Part shown: piece after piece, positions 41,474-51,272 of the stretch
Position numbering within the stretch: position 1 is the first letter of the stretch
Layout of the letters: every line of letters begins with the position of its first letter
DNA from: Rhodobacter sp. TJ_12
GTDB lineage: Bacteria > Pseudomonadota > Alphaproteobacteria > Rhodobacterales > Rhodobacteraceae
Length of the DNA: 64,000 nt
Reading direction: 5' to 3'
Assembly: GCF_020023995.1 (NCBI RefSeq)
Contig: NZ_NRRD01000016.1
Coordinates: forward strand, 17,574 to 81,573
Notes under the pieces: generated by a model
What the model was told of the DNA's origin: nothing
Database searches by the model: none
The model's input: the letters and a program-made list of their open reading frames with translations, nothing else
Translations under genes and position numbers: made by a program

Positions 41474-43186
41474 TCAGCCTTTGATCAGGCCCATCGATTC
41501 CAGCTTCAAGATCACCTGATGCGCGCAGTGATCGACATCAAGCCCGGTCGTGTCGACCGCCAGTTCCGGGCTTGCGGGCACTTCATAGGGGTCGGAAATG
41601 CCGGTGAATTCCTTGATCTTGCCTTCGCGGGCCAGCTTATAAAGCCCCTTGCGGTCGCGCGCTTCGCATTCTTCAAGCGGCGTGGCCACATGCACTTCGA
41701 CAAAGGCACCATAGGCTTCGATCATCTCGCGCACGGCGCGGCGGGTCGCCGTATAGGGCGCGATCGGCGCACAGATGGCGATGCCGCCGTTCTTGGTGAT
41801 TTCCGACGCCACATAGCCGATGCGCTTGATGTTGATGTCGCGGTGCTCTTTCGAGAAGCCCAGTTCCGATGACAGATGCTTGCGCACCACATCGCCATCC
41901 AAAAGCGTCACCGGACGCCCGCCCATCTCCATCAGCTTCACCATCAACGCGTTGGCGATGGTCGACTTGCCCGAGCCCGACAGGCCCGTGAAGAACACGG
42001 TGAAGCCCTGTTTCGAGCGCGGCGGCGAGGTGCGGCGCAGTTCCGTCACCACTTCCGGGAACGAGAACCATTCCGGAATATCAAGCCCTTCGCGCAAACG
42101 GCGGCGCAGTTCGGTGCCCGAAATGTTCAGGATCGTGACTTGGTCCTTGTCGGCAATCTCGTCGGCGGGCTCATACTGGGCGCGTTCTTGCACATAGACC
42201 ATGTGCTTGAAGTCCACCATCTGGATGCCGATTTCATCTTGATACTGGCGGAACAATTCCTGCGCATCATAGGGGCCATAGAAATCTTCGCCCGCCGAGT
42301 TTTTGCCCGGACCGGCGTGGTCGCGGCCAACGATCATATGGGTGCAGCCGTGATTGGCGCGGATCAGCCCGTGCCAAACCGCCTCACGCGGGCCCGCCAT
42401 GCGCATCGCAAGGTTCAAAAGGCTCATCGTGGTGGTCGATTGCGGATATTTGTCGAGCACGGCCTCGTAGCAGCGCACGCGGGTGAAATGGTCCACATCG
42501 CCCGGTTTCGTCATGCCCACGACCGGGTGGATAAGCAGGTTCGCCTCGGCCTCGCGGGCGGCGCGGAAGGTCAGTTCCTGGTGCGCGCGATGCAGCGGGT
42601 TGCGGGTCTGGAAGGCGACGATCTTGCGCCAGCCCAGTTTGCGGAAATAGGCGCGCAATTCATTCGGCGTGTCGCGGCGGCCTTTGAAATCGTAGTGCAC
42701 GGGCTGCTGAATGCCGGTGATCGGCCCGCCCAGATAGATATTGCCTGCGGTGTTGTGCAGGTAATTCACCGCCGGATGGGCCAGATCGTCGGCGCCAAAA
42801 ACTTTCTCCGCCTCGCGCGCCTTGTTGGGCACCCATTTGTCGGTCACCGACAAGATCGCAAGGATCACACCTTCTTGGTCACGCAGCGCGATATCTTGAC
42901 CGGCCTCGATGCCTTCGGCGAATTTCTCGTTCACGTCGAGCGTGATCGGCATCGGCCAAAGCGTGCCATCGGCGAGCCGCATGTTTTCGACGACACCGTT
43001 GTAATCTTCTTCCGACAAGAAGCCCTTAAGCGGGTTAAACCCGCCGTTCATAAGCAGTTCCAGATCGCAGATCTGGCGCGGGGTCAAATCCCACGACGGC
43101 AGATCGCCTGCCTCAACCTTAAGTTTCTGTGCGGATTCGTGGGAAACATAAAGCTCCGGAATAGGAGCGAGATTGGGAAGAGTCAT
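41474..43186 (-). CDS. Bifunctional sulfate adenylyltransferase / APS kinase
   Basis: Activates sulfate to APS and then PAPS. In 570 residues, the N-terminal about 390 form a Sat-type ATP sulfurylase: QTRNPLHRAHQELT supplies the catalytic Arg and HxxH, GLIRANHGCTHMIVGRDHAGP is split here as GLIRANHGCTHM and IVGRDHAGPG. The C-terminal about 180 form APS kinase with Walker A TGLSGSGKST and DGDVVRKHLSSELGFS. This fused arrangement replaces the CysD/CysN heterodimer. ATG 43186 gives MTLPNLAPIPELY. It is monocistronic here, with a shared terminator at its 3' end. Confidence 0.95.
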   Translation of the reverse strand: MTLPNLAPIPELYVSHESAQKLKVEAGDLPSWDLTPRQICDLELLMNGGFNPLKGFLSEEDYNGVVENMRLADGTLWPMPITLDVNEKFAEGIEAGQDIALRDQEGVILAILSVTDKWVPNKAREAEKVFGADDLAHPAVNYLHNTAGNIYLGGPITGIQQPVHYDFKGRRDTPNELRAYFRKLGWRKIVAFQTRNPLHRAHQELTFRAAREAEANLLIHPVVGMTKPGDVDHFTRVRCYEAVLDKYPQSTTTMSLLNLAMRMAGPREAVWHGLIRANHGCTHMIVGRDHAGPGKNSAGEDFYGPYDAQELFRQYQDEIGIQMVDFKHMVYVQERAQYEPADEIADKDQVTILNISGTELRRRLREGLDIPEWFSFPEVVTELRRTSPPRSKQGFTVFFTGLSGSGKSTIANALMVKLMEMGGRPVTLLDGDVVRKHLSSELGFSKEHRDINIKRIGYVASEITKNGGIAICAPIAPYTATRRAVREMIEAYGAFVEVHVATPLEECEARDRKGLYKLAREGKIKEFTGISDPYEVPASPELAVDTTGLDVDHCAHQVILKLESMGLIKG

Positions 43187-43422
43187 CGCGGGACCTGCTT
43201 TCGCTTGTAAATACGGCGCGCCGGGGCGCTTGCGCGGGGCTTTGCCTGCCCTGACGCACTTTTTCAAGTAAAAGCACTGTAACACGCGCAAAAGAGGATC
43301 TTGTGCCACGTTTTTGCCGCGATGCAGAGAGTCTTTCCACAAACTGCGTCAAAGGAAGCCGTTTGTCGTGCAGCATCTTGGTGCTATCGTGGCCGGAAAT
43401 TTACATATTCTAGGGGGAAGTC

Positions 43423-43890
43423 ATGAGTCTGAAATCGAGTCTGACGCCGATCGTCGCCGGTTGGGTGTGGATCTCCGCCTGCGAGTTCGGCATCAACTCC
43501 TACTGGCTCAAGGGCCAGTGGGAAGATTATTTCGGCGCGCTGGGCACCGCTTACCCGGGTGAGCCGATGCAGCTTTTGGTCTGGGCTGGCTGGGCTTTGC
43601 TTTATGCGCTGACACTGCGGATGTTGCTGGCGCGCTTTGGCGGGCTGTTTGCCGGTCTGATCTCTTGGTTCATGGTGTTCGGTCTGACCTTCGTCGCGCT
43701 GGGCAACATCAACCTGATGTCGCAAGAATTTCTGATGCTTTTGGTGCCCGCGACGCTGGCCGAGGCCGTCTCGGCCGCATTGGTGATGAGCATGTTTGTC
43801 GCGATCAATCGCGCGCGCAAACGGGCCAACAAAAAGGCCAAGGAAAAGGCGAAAGCCGCCAAGGATGCGGGCACGCCGGTCGCCGCCTAA
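43423..43890 (+). CDS. Hypothetical four-helix membrane protein
   Basis: I do not recognise the family. The 155-residue protein has about four predicted membrane helices: SSLTPIVAGWVWISACEFG, MQLLVWAGWALLYALTLRML, GGLFAGLISWFMVFGLTFV and EFLMLLVPATLAEAVSAALV. A strongly basic cytoplasmic tail follows (ARKRANKKAKEKAKAAKDAG). AGGGGGAAG precedes ATG 43423. It is a single gene ending in a strong terminator. Positive charges at the end suggest the C-terminus is inside. Confidence 0.8.
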   Translation: MSLKSSLTPIVAGWVWISACEFGINSYWLKGQWEDYFGALGTAYPGEPMQLLVWAGWALLYALTLRMLLARFGGLFAGLISWFMVFGLTFVALGNINLMSQEFLMLLVPATLAEAVSAALVMSMFVAINRARKRANKKAKEKAKAAKDAGTPVAA

Positions 43891-43910
43891 GCGCCGCTAA
43901 GACGCAATCG

Positions 43911-43948
43911 AAAAAACGCCCTCCCACCATCGGGAGGGCGTTTTTTTT
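43911..43948. terminator. Bidirectional terminator
   Basis: CGCCCTCCC (43917-43925) pairs with GGGAGGGCG (43932-43940) around ACCATC. Eight Ts follow and six As precede, so it serves both the membrane protein gene and the convergent VOC gene. Confidence 0.92.
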
Positions 43949-43972
43949 GTCCTTTGGCTGCGGGGCCGCGTG

Positions 43973-44518
43973 TCAGCCGCGCCCCGGCAGTTTGCGGATA
44001 CCCTTCGACAGCGCCGAGCCGCCCCATTCGGGATGGCGCCGCTCCTCTTTTTTCATCGCCCGCCACCAGCGCCAATAGGCGGCAGGTGTCGCGATGCGGG
44101 GAATATACGCCAATTCAAGGTGAAACCCGTTGATTGGATCGTCGAAAAATACCGCGTAATAGCCCGGGGCATACAGGTCATAGGCAGCGGGGGCATCGCT
44201 CACCGCCACCCCGCGCGGTATCAGGAAGTCATTATAAAAGCGGTCCACTTCGGCGCGCGAGCGGGCCCAAAGCGCAAGGTGGTGCAGCCCCACCGGGCGC
44301 GCGGCGAAGTCCATTTTTGCGCCCGACTGCGCCGGTTGCAGGCCGATATAGCTGTGCGGGAACGGCAGCCCTGCCATGTAATAGGTGGAGCGATAGCCGA
44401 CATCGAGCGTCCAGAAACTGCTGTAGCCCAGCCAGCCGAACAACGCGTCGTAAAAGGCGACCGAGGCCTCGTAGTCGCGCACCGAGAGTTCGATATGGTT
44501 CACGCCGCGTCTGCGCAT
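43973..44518 (-). CDS. VOC (glyoxalase/bleomycin resistance) superfamily protein
   Basis: A 181-residue protein with the vicinal-oxygen-chelate fold: NHIELSVRDYEASVAFYDALF at the start, a metal His in GLHHLALWARSRAEV, and PINGFHLELAYIP supplying the closing Glu. The C-terminus adds a basic AAYWRWWRAMKKEERRHPEW segment. The exact substrate is unknown; VOC members isomerise, cleave or bind small molecules using a divalent metal. AGGAGG at spacing 7 fixes ATG 44518, so the much longer open frame upstream into trxB is not coding. Confidence 0.87.
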   Translation of the reverse strand: MRRRGVNHIELSVRDYEASVAFYDALFGWLGYSSFWTLDVGYRSTYYMAGLPFPHSYIGLQPAQSGAKMDFAARPVGLHHLALWARSRAEVDRFYNDFLIPRGVAVSDAPAAYDLYAPGYYAVFFDDPINGFHLELAYIPRIATPAAYWRWWRAMKKEERRHPEWGGSALSKGIRKLPGRG

Positions 44519-44575
44519 GCAAAGCCTCCTGTCGGTTTTGCTCACTCTGCGCGCGCGACCCGACAGGTCAATGAC

Positions 44576-44601
44576 AAAGGCCGCCCGAGGGCGGCCTTTG
44601 A
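44576..44601 (-). terminator. Terminator-like hairpin after trxB
   Basis: AAAGGCCGCC (44576-44585) and GGCGGCCTTT (44590-44599) form a ten-bp stem with a four-base loop, 20 bases after the trxB stop. The T-run beyond the stem on the minus strand is short (TTT then GTC), so strength is uncertain. Confidence 0.55.
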
Positions 44602-44619
44602 TCGCCGGATTTCTTTGGT

Positions 44620-46248
<1,629 letters not shown>

Positions 46249-46298
46249 GCCACACCGATCATCTGATCGCAGCCGTTTGGCGGCGCAGGTCGAGGCGC

Positions 46299-46365
46299 AG
46301 GGGCGCTGCCCCTCTTTGCCCTGAGGGGCAAATTCGCCCCGGGATATTTGTACAAAGTCGAAGGG
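46299..46365 (+). repeat. Intergenic repeat, copy 2
   Basis: AGGGGCGCTGCCCCTCTTTG, then CCCTGAGGGGCAAATTCG, then CCCCGGGATATTTGTACAAA and GTCGAAGGG. It shares GCGCTGCCCC, CTTTGCCCT...GGGCAAATTC, CCCCGGGATATTT and a CAAA(G)TC(G/T) block with copies 1 and 3. It lies between the Lrp gene and the convergent oxidoreductase gene. Confidence 0.78.
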
Positions 46366-46390
46366 CCCATGCAGCAGGGCCCTTTGCTGT
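46361..46390. terminator. Possible terminator between Lrp regulator and oxidoreductase
   Basis: AAGGGCCC (46361-46368) and GGGCCCTT (46377-46384) form a perfect eight-bp stem with an ATGCAGCA loop, directly attached to repeat copy 2. The T content beyond the stem is low, so this is tentative. Confidence 0.4.
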
Positions 46391-46396
46391 TTGGGC

Positions 46397-47368
46397 TTAC
46401 ACCTCGCCCGCGCGGACCATGTCGATCATCGCTTGCCCCCTTTGCGCGTCTTCCAGCGTCCATGGGTAGGGCGCGCCGGTGCGGATATGGGCAACAAAGG
46501 CCTCTACCTGAAGCACATATTGGTTCACCCCGGGGAAGCGGTGAGTTTCGGTGCCGGCCTTGGTGTGCAGATGCACCTGCGCCTCGCCAAAGACATTGGC
46601 GTTGAAGGGCGCGGTCAGGGTGATGCGCCCGGTTTCGCCCTGAAAGGTCACCTCTTGGCGCGGGAACAACCGGGTAGAGGTCAGCGCCGCGTAGCTGAAG
46701 GCCCCGCCCGGTCCCGCCATCTCGCCGCGCACTTGAGTATAGGTGTCGACCCCGTTTTCCCGCTTGATCAGCGCGCTCATTTCCACCGGCTCTGCCCGCG
46801 CCGCGAACCGGACCGAGGAATAGGCATAAACGCCGATGTCGGGGATCGACCCGCCGCCCACATCGGCGCGGTTGCGGATATTGTTCGGATCGGGATTGTC
46901 GAAGGTAAAGGCGACATCGGCATGTTTAAGCCGCCCGATGCGCCCGGTATCGAGCCAGTCGCGCACCAGATGCCACTGCGGATGATGCACGATCATATAG
47001 GCTTCGGTGGCAAACTTGCCGGCCGCGTCACGCGCGGCAATCAGCGGTTCGATCTGGGCGGCCGACATGGCAAGCGGCTTTTCGATCAACACATGTTTGC
47101 CCGCCGCCAGCGCTTTCAGCCCCCATTCGACATGCAGCGTGTTGGGCAACGGGATGTAGACGGCCTCAATCGTCGGATCGGCCAACAATGCATCGTAGCT
47201 GGAATGCACGGTTAGATCGGGGGCAAAGGCGGCAAAGCGCGCGGCTTTGTCGGGCGAAGTGGTGGCCAGCGCCGCAAGGCGCGCCCCTTTGGCGGCATGG
47301 ATCGCGGGCCCCATATGTTCGGCTGCGAAATTCGCCGCACCCAAAATGCCCCAGTTCATCGGCTCCAT
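46397..47368 (-). CDS. Gfo/Idh/MocA family NAD(P)-dependent oxidoreductase
   Basis: A 323-residue dehydrogenase acting probably on a sugar or cyclitol. The Rossmann fold opens with MNWGILGAANFAAEHMGPAI; the family motif EKPLAMSAAQ follows in KHVLIEKPLA, with the conserved Lys. The C-terminal alpha/beta domain has GGSIPDIGVYAYSSVRF. The substrate is not predictable. GGAGG at spacing 6 supports ATG 47368 over the inner ATG 47359. It is a single gene with no sugar genes nearby. Confidence 0.9.
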   Translation of the reverse strand: MEPMNWGILGAANFAAEHMGPAIHAAKGARLAALATTSPDKAARFAAFAPDLTVHSSYDALLADPTIEAVYIPLPNTLHVEWGLKALAAGKHVLIEKPLAMSAAQIEPLIAARDAAGKFATEAYMIVHHPQWHLVRDWLDTGRIGRLKHADVAFTFDNPDPNNIRNRADVGGGSIPDIGVYAYSSVRFAARAEPVEMSALIKRENGVDTYTQVRGEMAGPGGAFSYAALTSTRLFPRQEVTFQGETGRITLTAPFNANVFGEAQVHLHTKAGTETHRFPGVNQYVLQVEAFVAHIRTGAPYPWTLEDAQRGQAMIDMVRAGEV

Positions 47369-47434
47369 AGTGCCCTCCTGTCTTGCGTCTTGCGCAAGCT
47401 AGGCCGGGGTGGGGGATGCGGCAAGGGCAATGGG

Positions 47435-48334
47435 TCAGCCGGGCAGCGGCATGCCTTTTTCCTTGGCCAGCGCCTTCATCCGGTTTTGCAGCTTTTCGAA
47501 GGCGCGCACCTCGATCTGGCGGATCCGTTCGCGGCTCACTTCATATTGCCCCGACAGCTCTTCCAGCGTGACCGGATCATCGCGTAACCGCCGCGCCATC
47601 AAGATGTCGCGTTCGCGTTCGTTCAGCACATCCATTGCCGCGACCAGCATGGCGCGCCGTGCCTCCAGCTCATCGGCCTCGGCATAGGCTTCGGCTTGAT
47701 CGGCGGTTTCATCTTCCAGCCAATCTTGCCATTGCGTGGCGCTTTCGCCATCAGACGAACCGATCTGCGCATTGAGCGACGCATCCGAGCCAGCCAAGCG
47801 GCGGTTCATCTCCACCACATCGTCTTCGGTGACGTTCAGATCCTTGGCGATTTGGGCCACGGCATCGGGGCGCAGATCGCCATCTTCGAGCGCTCCGATC
47901 TTGGATTTCGCCTTGCGCAGATTGAAAAACAGTTTCTTTTGCGCCGAGGTGGTGCCCAGTTTCACCAAGCTCCACGAACGCAGGATATATTCCTGAATCG
48001 CGGCGCGAATCCACCACATCGCATAGGTGGCCAGCCGGAAGCCGCGTTCGGGGTCAAAGCGTTTCACCGCCTGCATCAAGCCCACATTGGCTTCTGAAAT
48101 CACCTCGGCCTGCGGCAGACCGTAGCCGCGATAGCCCATGGCGATTTTCGCGGCGAGCCGCAAATGTGAGGTGACCAGCTTATGCGCCGAGGCCGAATCC
48201 TGATGGTCGACCCAGGCTTTGGCGAGCATGTATTCCTCTTCCGGTTCCAGAAGCGGGAACTTCCGGATTTCCTGCAAATAGCGGTTCAACCCTTGTTCGG
48301 GGCTGGGGGCTGGCAGGTTGGCATAGGTGTTCAT
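47435..48334 (-). CDS. rpoH: RNA polymerase sigma-32 factor RpoH
   Basis: Heat-shock sigma factor, 299 residues. Region 2 is clear with LVTSHLRLAAKIAMGYRGYG, the RpoH box inside QKKLFFNLRKAKSKIG, and the -10 recognition stretch LATYAMWWIRAAIQEYILRS. Region 4 ends with VTLEELSGQYEVSRERIRQI and EVRAFEKLQ. It looks like the RpoH-I type of Rhodobacter. A heat-shock-like promoter lies 31-57 bases upstream of the start, so it probably activates its own gene. AGGAGG precedes ATG 48334. The likely targets hflKC-degP and hsp20 are also in this window. Confidence 0.95.
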   Translation of the reverse strand: MNTYANLPAPSPEQGLNRYLQEIRKFPLLEPEEEYMLAKAWVDHQDSASAHKLVTSHLRLAAKIAMGYRGYGLPQAEVISEANVGLMQAVKRFDPERGFRLATYAMWWIRAAIQEYILRSWSLVKLGTTSAQKKLFFNLRKAKSKIGALEDGDLRPDAVAQIAKDLNVTEDDVVEMNRRLAGSDASLNAQIGSSDGESATQWQDWLEDETADQAEAYAEADELEARRAMLVAAMDVLNERERDILMARRLRDDPVTLEELSGQYEVSRERIRQIEVRAFEKLQNRMKALAKEKGMPLPG

Positions 48335-48364
48335 ACGCGCTCATTCCTCCTTCGGCCCCGATAA

Positions 48365-48391
48365 ATGGGGCGAGACGGCCCGCCTTTCAAG
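48365..48391 (-). promoter_or_regulatory. Sigma-32 promoter of rpoH
   Basis: On the minus strand CCCTTGAAAG has its CTTGAA at 48391-48386; after 15 bases comes CCCCATTTA with CCCCAT at 48370-48365. This is an essentially perfect heat-shock consensus. Transcription would start close to 48357, giving a leader of only about 20 bases that contains the AGGAGG ribosome binding site. Confidence 0.82.
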
Positions 48392-48484
48392 GGTTTGCGG
48401 CTGCGGGGCCTTCTTTACAGGACCCTGAACGGAGCATGAACCCGATTCCGACGCATCGCAAGCTTGGTTGACGCAACTGTGAGC

Positions 48485-49528
48485 CTAGCCGGGGTGGGCC
48501 GCGGTGCGCAAAGCCGTTTGCAGGGTTTCGAAATCGGCGGGCAGGGGGGAGGTGAAGCTGAGCTCTTCGCCGGTGACCGGATGGGTAAAGCCCAGCGTCG
48601 CAGCATGAAGCGCTTGACGCGGGAAATTGGCCACGGCCTGCGCGGCGGCGTCGCCGATCACCCGTACCGGCAGTTTGCGTTTGCCGCCATAGGTCGGATC
48701 GCCCACCAGCCCATGGCCCACATGGGCCATATGCACCCGGATTTGATGGGTGCGCCCGGTTTCCAGCCAGCAATCCACCAGCGACGCGACACCGGCAAAA
48801 TCTTCGACCACCCGCGCGCGCGTCACCGCATGACGTCCGCCGGAAAACAGCACCGCTTGGCGCTGCCGGTCCGTTGGGTGGCGGGCAAGTTGCGAGGTGA
48901 TCTTGAGGATATTCCCGCCCTCGAAGCTGACCCCGCGAATGCCGCGCAGGCGCGGATCGGCGGCAGAGGGCACACCGTACACCAGCGCGCTATAGTGCCG
49001 ATGCACGCTGTGCTTTTCAAATTGTGCGGCCAGCCCGTGATGCGCGCGATCCGATTTTGCCACCACCAAAAGGCCAGAGGTGTCCTTGTCGATTCGGTGC
49101 ACGATGCCCGGGCGCGCCTCGCCGCCGATGCCAGAAAGACTGCCGCCGAAATGGTGCAAAAGCGCATTGACCAGCGTGCCATCTTCCGAGCCCGGCGCCG
49201 GATGCACCACCATGCCCGCAGGTTTGTCGATCACGATCAGATCGTCATCTTCCCAAAGCACGGTCAGCGGAATGTCCTGCGCCACGGTTTCCACCGCGCG
49301 GGGCGGGTCCAGCGCGATCGTATATACCTCGCCGGGGGCAACCTTGGCTTTGATCTCGGTCACCGGCGTGCCATCGCGGGTCACGGATCCTTCCGCAATC
49401 AGCTTGGCCAGACGCGAGCGTGACAGCGCGGCTTCTTCTGGCACAAGCGCGGCCAATGCCTTATCAAGCCGGTCGGCGGGGTTTTCGCCGATTTCGATGT
49501 GCAGGAGCTGCGAAGCGATGTCCGACAT
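48485..49528 (-). CDS. RluA-family pseudouridine synthase (RluD-like)
   Basis: Makes pseudouridine in 23S rRNA (RluD-like sites in helix 69). In 347 residues, an S4 RNA-binding domain comes first (RLDKALAALVP, LSRSRLAKLIAEGSVTRDG), then the catalytic domain with LIVIDKPAGMVVHPAPG and HRIDKDTSGLLVVAKSD holding the catalytic Asp, and TGRTHQIRVHMAHVGHGLVG. GGAAGG precedes ATG 49528. The first 11 bases overlap head-to-head with the start of the plus-strand gene at 49518. RluD versus RluC cannot be settled by eye. Confidence 0.92.
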   Translation of the reverse strand: MSDIASQLLHIEIGENPADRLDKALAALVPEEAALSRSRLAKLIAEGSVTRDGTPVTEIKAKVAPGEVYTIALDPPRAVETVAQDIPLTVLWEDDDLIVIDKPAGMVVHPAPGSEDGTLVNALLHHFGGSLSGIGGEARPGIVHRIDKDTSGLLVVAKSDRAHHGLAAQFEKHSVHRHYSALVYGVPSAADPRLRGIRGVSFEGGNILKITSQLARHPTDRQRQAVLFSGGRHAVTRARVVEDFAGVASLVDCWLETGRTHQIRVHMAHVGHGLVGDPTYGGKRKLPVRVIGDAAAQAVANFPRQALHAATLGFTHPVTGEELSFTSPLPADFETLQTALRTAAHPG

Positions 49529-49820
49529 GATGCCTTCCGATCCGGCCCCGCCCCCCGAGGTGAGGTTTCTGAAACTGCTGACCACCACGCTGGCGGGGGT
49601 GATGATCGTCGGCCTTGTAACGATCATCGGGCTGCTTGTCACGCGGCTGCCCAAAGGGCCGGTGCTGCCAGACCTGCCCGCGCGGATTGTCCTGCCCGAA
49701 GGCGTGAAAGCCGAGACGGTGACCTTTGGCAAGGGCTTCACAGTCGTGGTCAGCGATGCGGGGCGGGTTTTGGTCTACCGCGCTGACGGGGCCTTGGTGC
49801 AAGACGTGCCACTGGACTAA
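49518..49820 (+). CDS. Small single-pass membrane protein (DUF6476-like)
   Basis: A 100-residue protein with one membrane helix (LLTTTLAGVMIVGLVTIIGL) followed by a periplasmic domain of about 60 residues, ending AGRVLVYRADGALVQDVPLD. It resembles the Rhodobacterales DUF6476 family; I am not fully sure of the family number. ATG 49518 with AGGAG ten bases upstream is chosen, but 49527 is also possible. It is divergent from the RluD-like gene and their starts overlap, so promoters of each lie inside the other gene. Confidence 0.8.
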   Translation: MSDMMPSDPAPPPEVRFLKLLTTTLAGVMIVGLVTIIGLLVTRLPKGPVLPDLPARIVLPEGVKAETVTFGKGFTVVVSDAGRVLVYRADGALVQDVPLD

Positions 49821-49846
49821 GGGGTTTGCCTTGGTTTTGCCGCACC

Positions 49847-49917
49847 GGGCGCGCTGCCCCCTCTTTGCCCTTTCGGGCAAATTCACCCCCGGGATATTTG
49901 CAACAAAATCTAAGGGG
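49847..49917 (+). repeat. Intergenic repeat, copy 3
   Basis: CGGGCGCGCTGCCCC, then CTCTTTGCCCTTTCGGGCAA, ATTCACCCCCGGGATATTT and GCAACAAAATCTAAGGGG. It matches copy 2 block for block, with a short hairpin TTTGCCCTTTCGGGCAAA in the middle. It lies just after the DUF6476-like gene. Confidence 0.78.
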
Positions 49918-49930
49918 CATGGTTTGCGAC

Positions 49931-49966
49931 ATAAAAAACGCCTCTCGAACATCTCAAGAGGCGCTT
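49931..49966 (-). terminator. Terminator of the ubiK-like gene
   Basis: On the minus strand CGCCTCT (49963-49957) pairs with AGAGGCG (49945-49939), followed by six Ts. It lies about 50 bases after the stop of the UbiK-type gene. Confidence 0.8.
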
Positions 49967-50015
49967 TGATCGCATAATGCCGCAAGCGCCGCCCGGACAG
50001 CGGCGCGCGCCCGTC

Positions 50016-50255
50016 TTATTTCGCTTCCAGCGCGGCGAGGCGGGCTTTCAGCGCTTCGTTTTCTTCGCGCGCTTTGGTGGCCATCGCTTTGACCGCATCG
50101 AATTCTTCGCGGGTGACGAAATCGCGCTCGGCCAGCCAGCGGTCCATCCAGCTTTTCATCGCCGTTTCCGCCTCGGTCTTGGCACCTTGCGCCACGCCCA
50201 TCGCATTGGTCATCAGTTTCGACATTTCGTCGAAGATCTTGTTCGGAGCTTCCAT
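50016..50255 (-). CDS. Accessory factor UbiK family protein (YqiC/BMFP type)
   Basis: A 79-residue helical protein. It starts MEAPNKIFDEMSKLMTNAMG, continues through AMKSWMDRWLAERDFVTREEFD, and ends in a coiled coil ATKAREENEALKARLAALEA. This is the UbiK/YqiC pattern: an amphipathic membrane-associating N-terminus and a trimeric C-terminal coiled coil. UbiK helps the Ubi complex in aerobic ubiquinone synthesis. ATG 50255 is chosen, with AAGGGAAA upstream. The gene has its own terminator and is divergent from lgt. Confidence 0.85.
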   Translation of the reverse strand: MEAPNKIFDEMSKLMTNAMGVAQGAKTEAETAMKSWMDRWLAERDFVTREEFDAVKAMATKAREENEALKARLAALEAK

Positions 50256-50387
50256 CACGTTTCCCTTCTGCACCCCGGGACTGGCCCGATTTGCCCCCTA
50301 TATGGTCTGCCGGGCCCGCCGAGACAAGGTTGACTTCGCCGCAAGGCGCGGGCCTTTTGGCGGCACGGCCATAGATGCGAGGACCCG

Positions 50388-51272
50388 ATGGCGATCCCCT
50401 TTCCCGAGATTTCCCCCAATGCTTTCGTGATTCCGGGCGTCGATCTGCCGATCCGCTGGTATGCGCTGGCCTATATTGCCGGGCTGTTGGCGGGCTGGCG
50501 GATCGTGGTGGCGCTGATGAAGCGGCCAAAGCTGTGGGGAGGTCGCGCGCCGATGCCGCCCGAGCGGGTCGAGGATCTGCTGACCGCGGTGATCTTGGGC
50601 GTGATCTTGGGCGGGCGGCTGGGCTATGTGCTGTTTTACGATCTGTCCAGCTATCTTTCTGATCCTTTGGCTATTTTCCGCGTGTGGGAGGGCGGCATGG
50701 CCTTTCACGGCGGCTTTTTGGGTGTTGTGGTGGCGGGGCTTTGGTTCTGCCGCCGCCATGGCTACCCAATGCTGCCGGTCGGGGACGCCTTTGCGCTGGT
50801 CGCGCCAATCGGGCTTTTCTTCGGGCGGGTGGCCAATTTCATCAAGCCCGAGCTTTGGGGGCGCCCGACCGATGCGCCTTTGGGCGTGATCTTTCCGGGC
50901 GCAGCGGCGCAAAGCTGTTATGGCTGGGCGGGGCAGGTGGATGGGGCCTGTGCCCGCCACCCGTCCCAGCTGTATGAGGCGGGACTTGAGGGGCTTTTGC
51001 TGGGGGCGGTGCTGTGGGTGCTGACGGCACGCGGTGCGTTGAAACGGCCCGGGCTTGTCATGGGGGTCTTCTTGATGGGCTATGGGCTTGCGCGCGCCTT
51101 TGTCGAGCTGTTTCGCCAACCCGATGCGCAATTCACCTCGCCCACCAACCCGATCGGCTATGCGCTGCAATGGGGCGATTTCGGTCTGACGATGGGGCAA
51201 ATCCTGTCGATGCCGATGGTGCTGATCGGGCTGGTGTTCGTGATCCGTGCGCGGCTGCGGGGGGCGGCATGA
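50388..51272 (+). CDS. lgt: Prolipoprotein diacylglyceryl transferase
   Basis: Inner-membrane enzyme that adds diacylglycerol to the lipobox cysteine of prolipoproteins, such as the one at 4597. The 294-residue protein has about seven helices and the family motifs: [16 protein letters not shown], a [12 protein letters not shown] stretch, [13 protein letters not shown], and the signature [17 protein letters not shown] with invariant Arg and Asn, then [12 protein letters not shown]. The stop overlaps the start of the methyltransferase gene as ATGA, so the next genes are co-expressed with it. Confidence 0.96.
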   Translation: MAIPFPEISPNAFVIPGVDLPIRWYALAYIAGLLAGWRIVVALMKRPKLWGGRAPMPPERVEDLLTAVILGVILGGRLGYVLFYDLSSYLSDPLAIFRVWEGGMAFHGGFLGVVVAGLWFCRRHGYPMLPVGDAFALVAPIGLFFGRVANFIKPELWGRPTDAPLGVIFPGAAAQSCYGWAGQVDGACARHPSQLYEAGLEGLLLGAVLWVLTARGALKRPGLVMGVFLMGYGLARAFVELFRQPDAQFTSPTNPIGYALQWGDFGLTMGQILSMPMVLIGLVFVIRARLRGAA

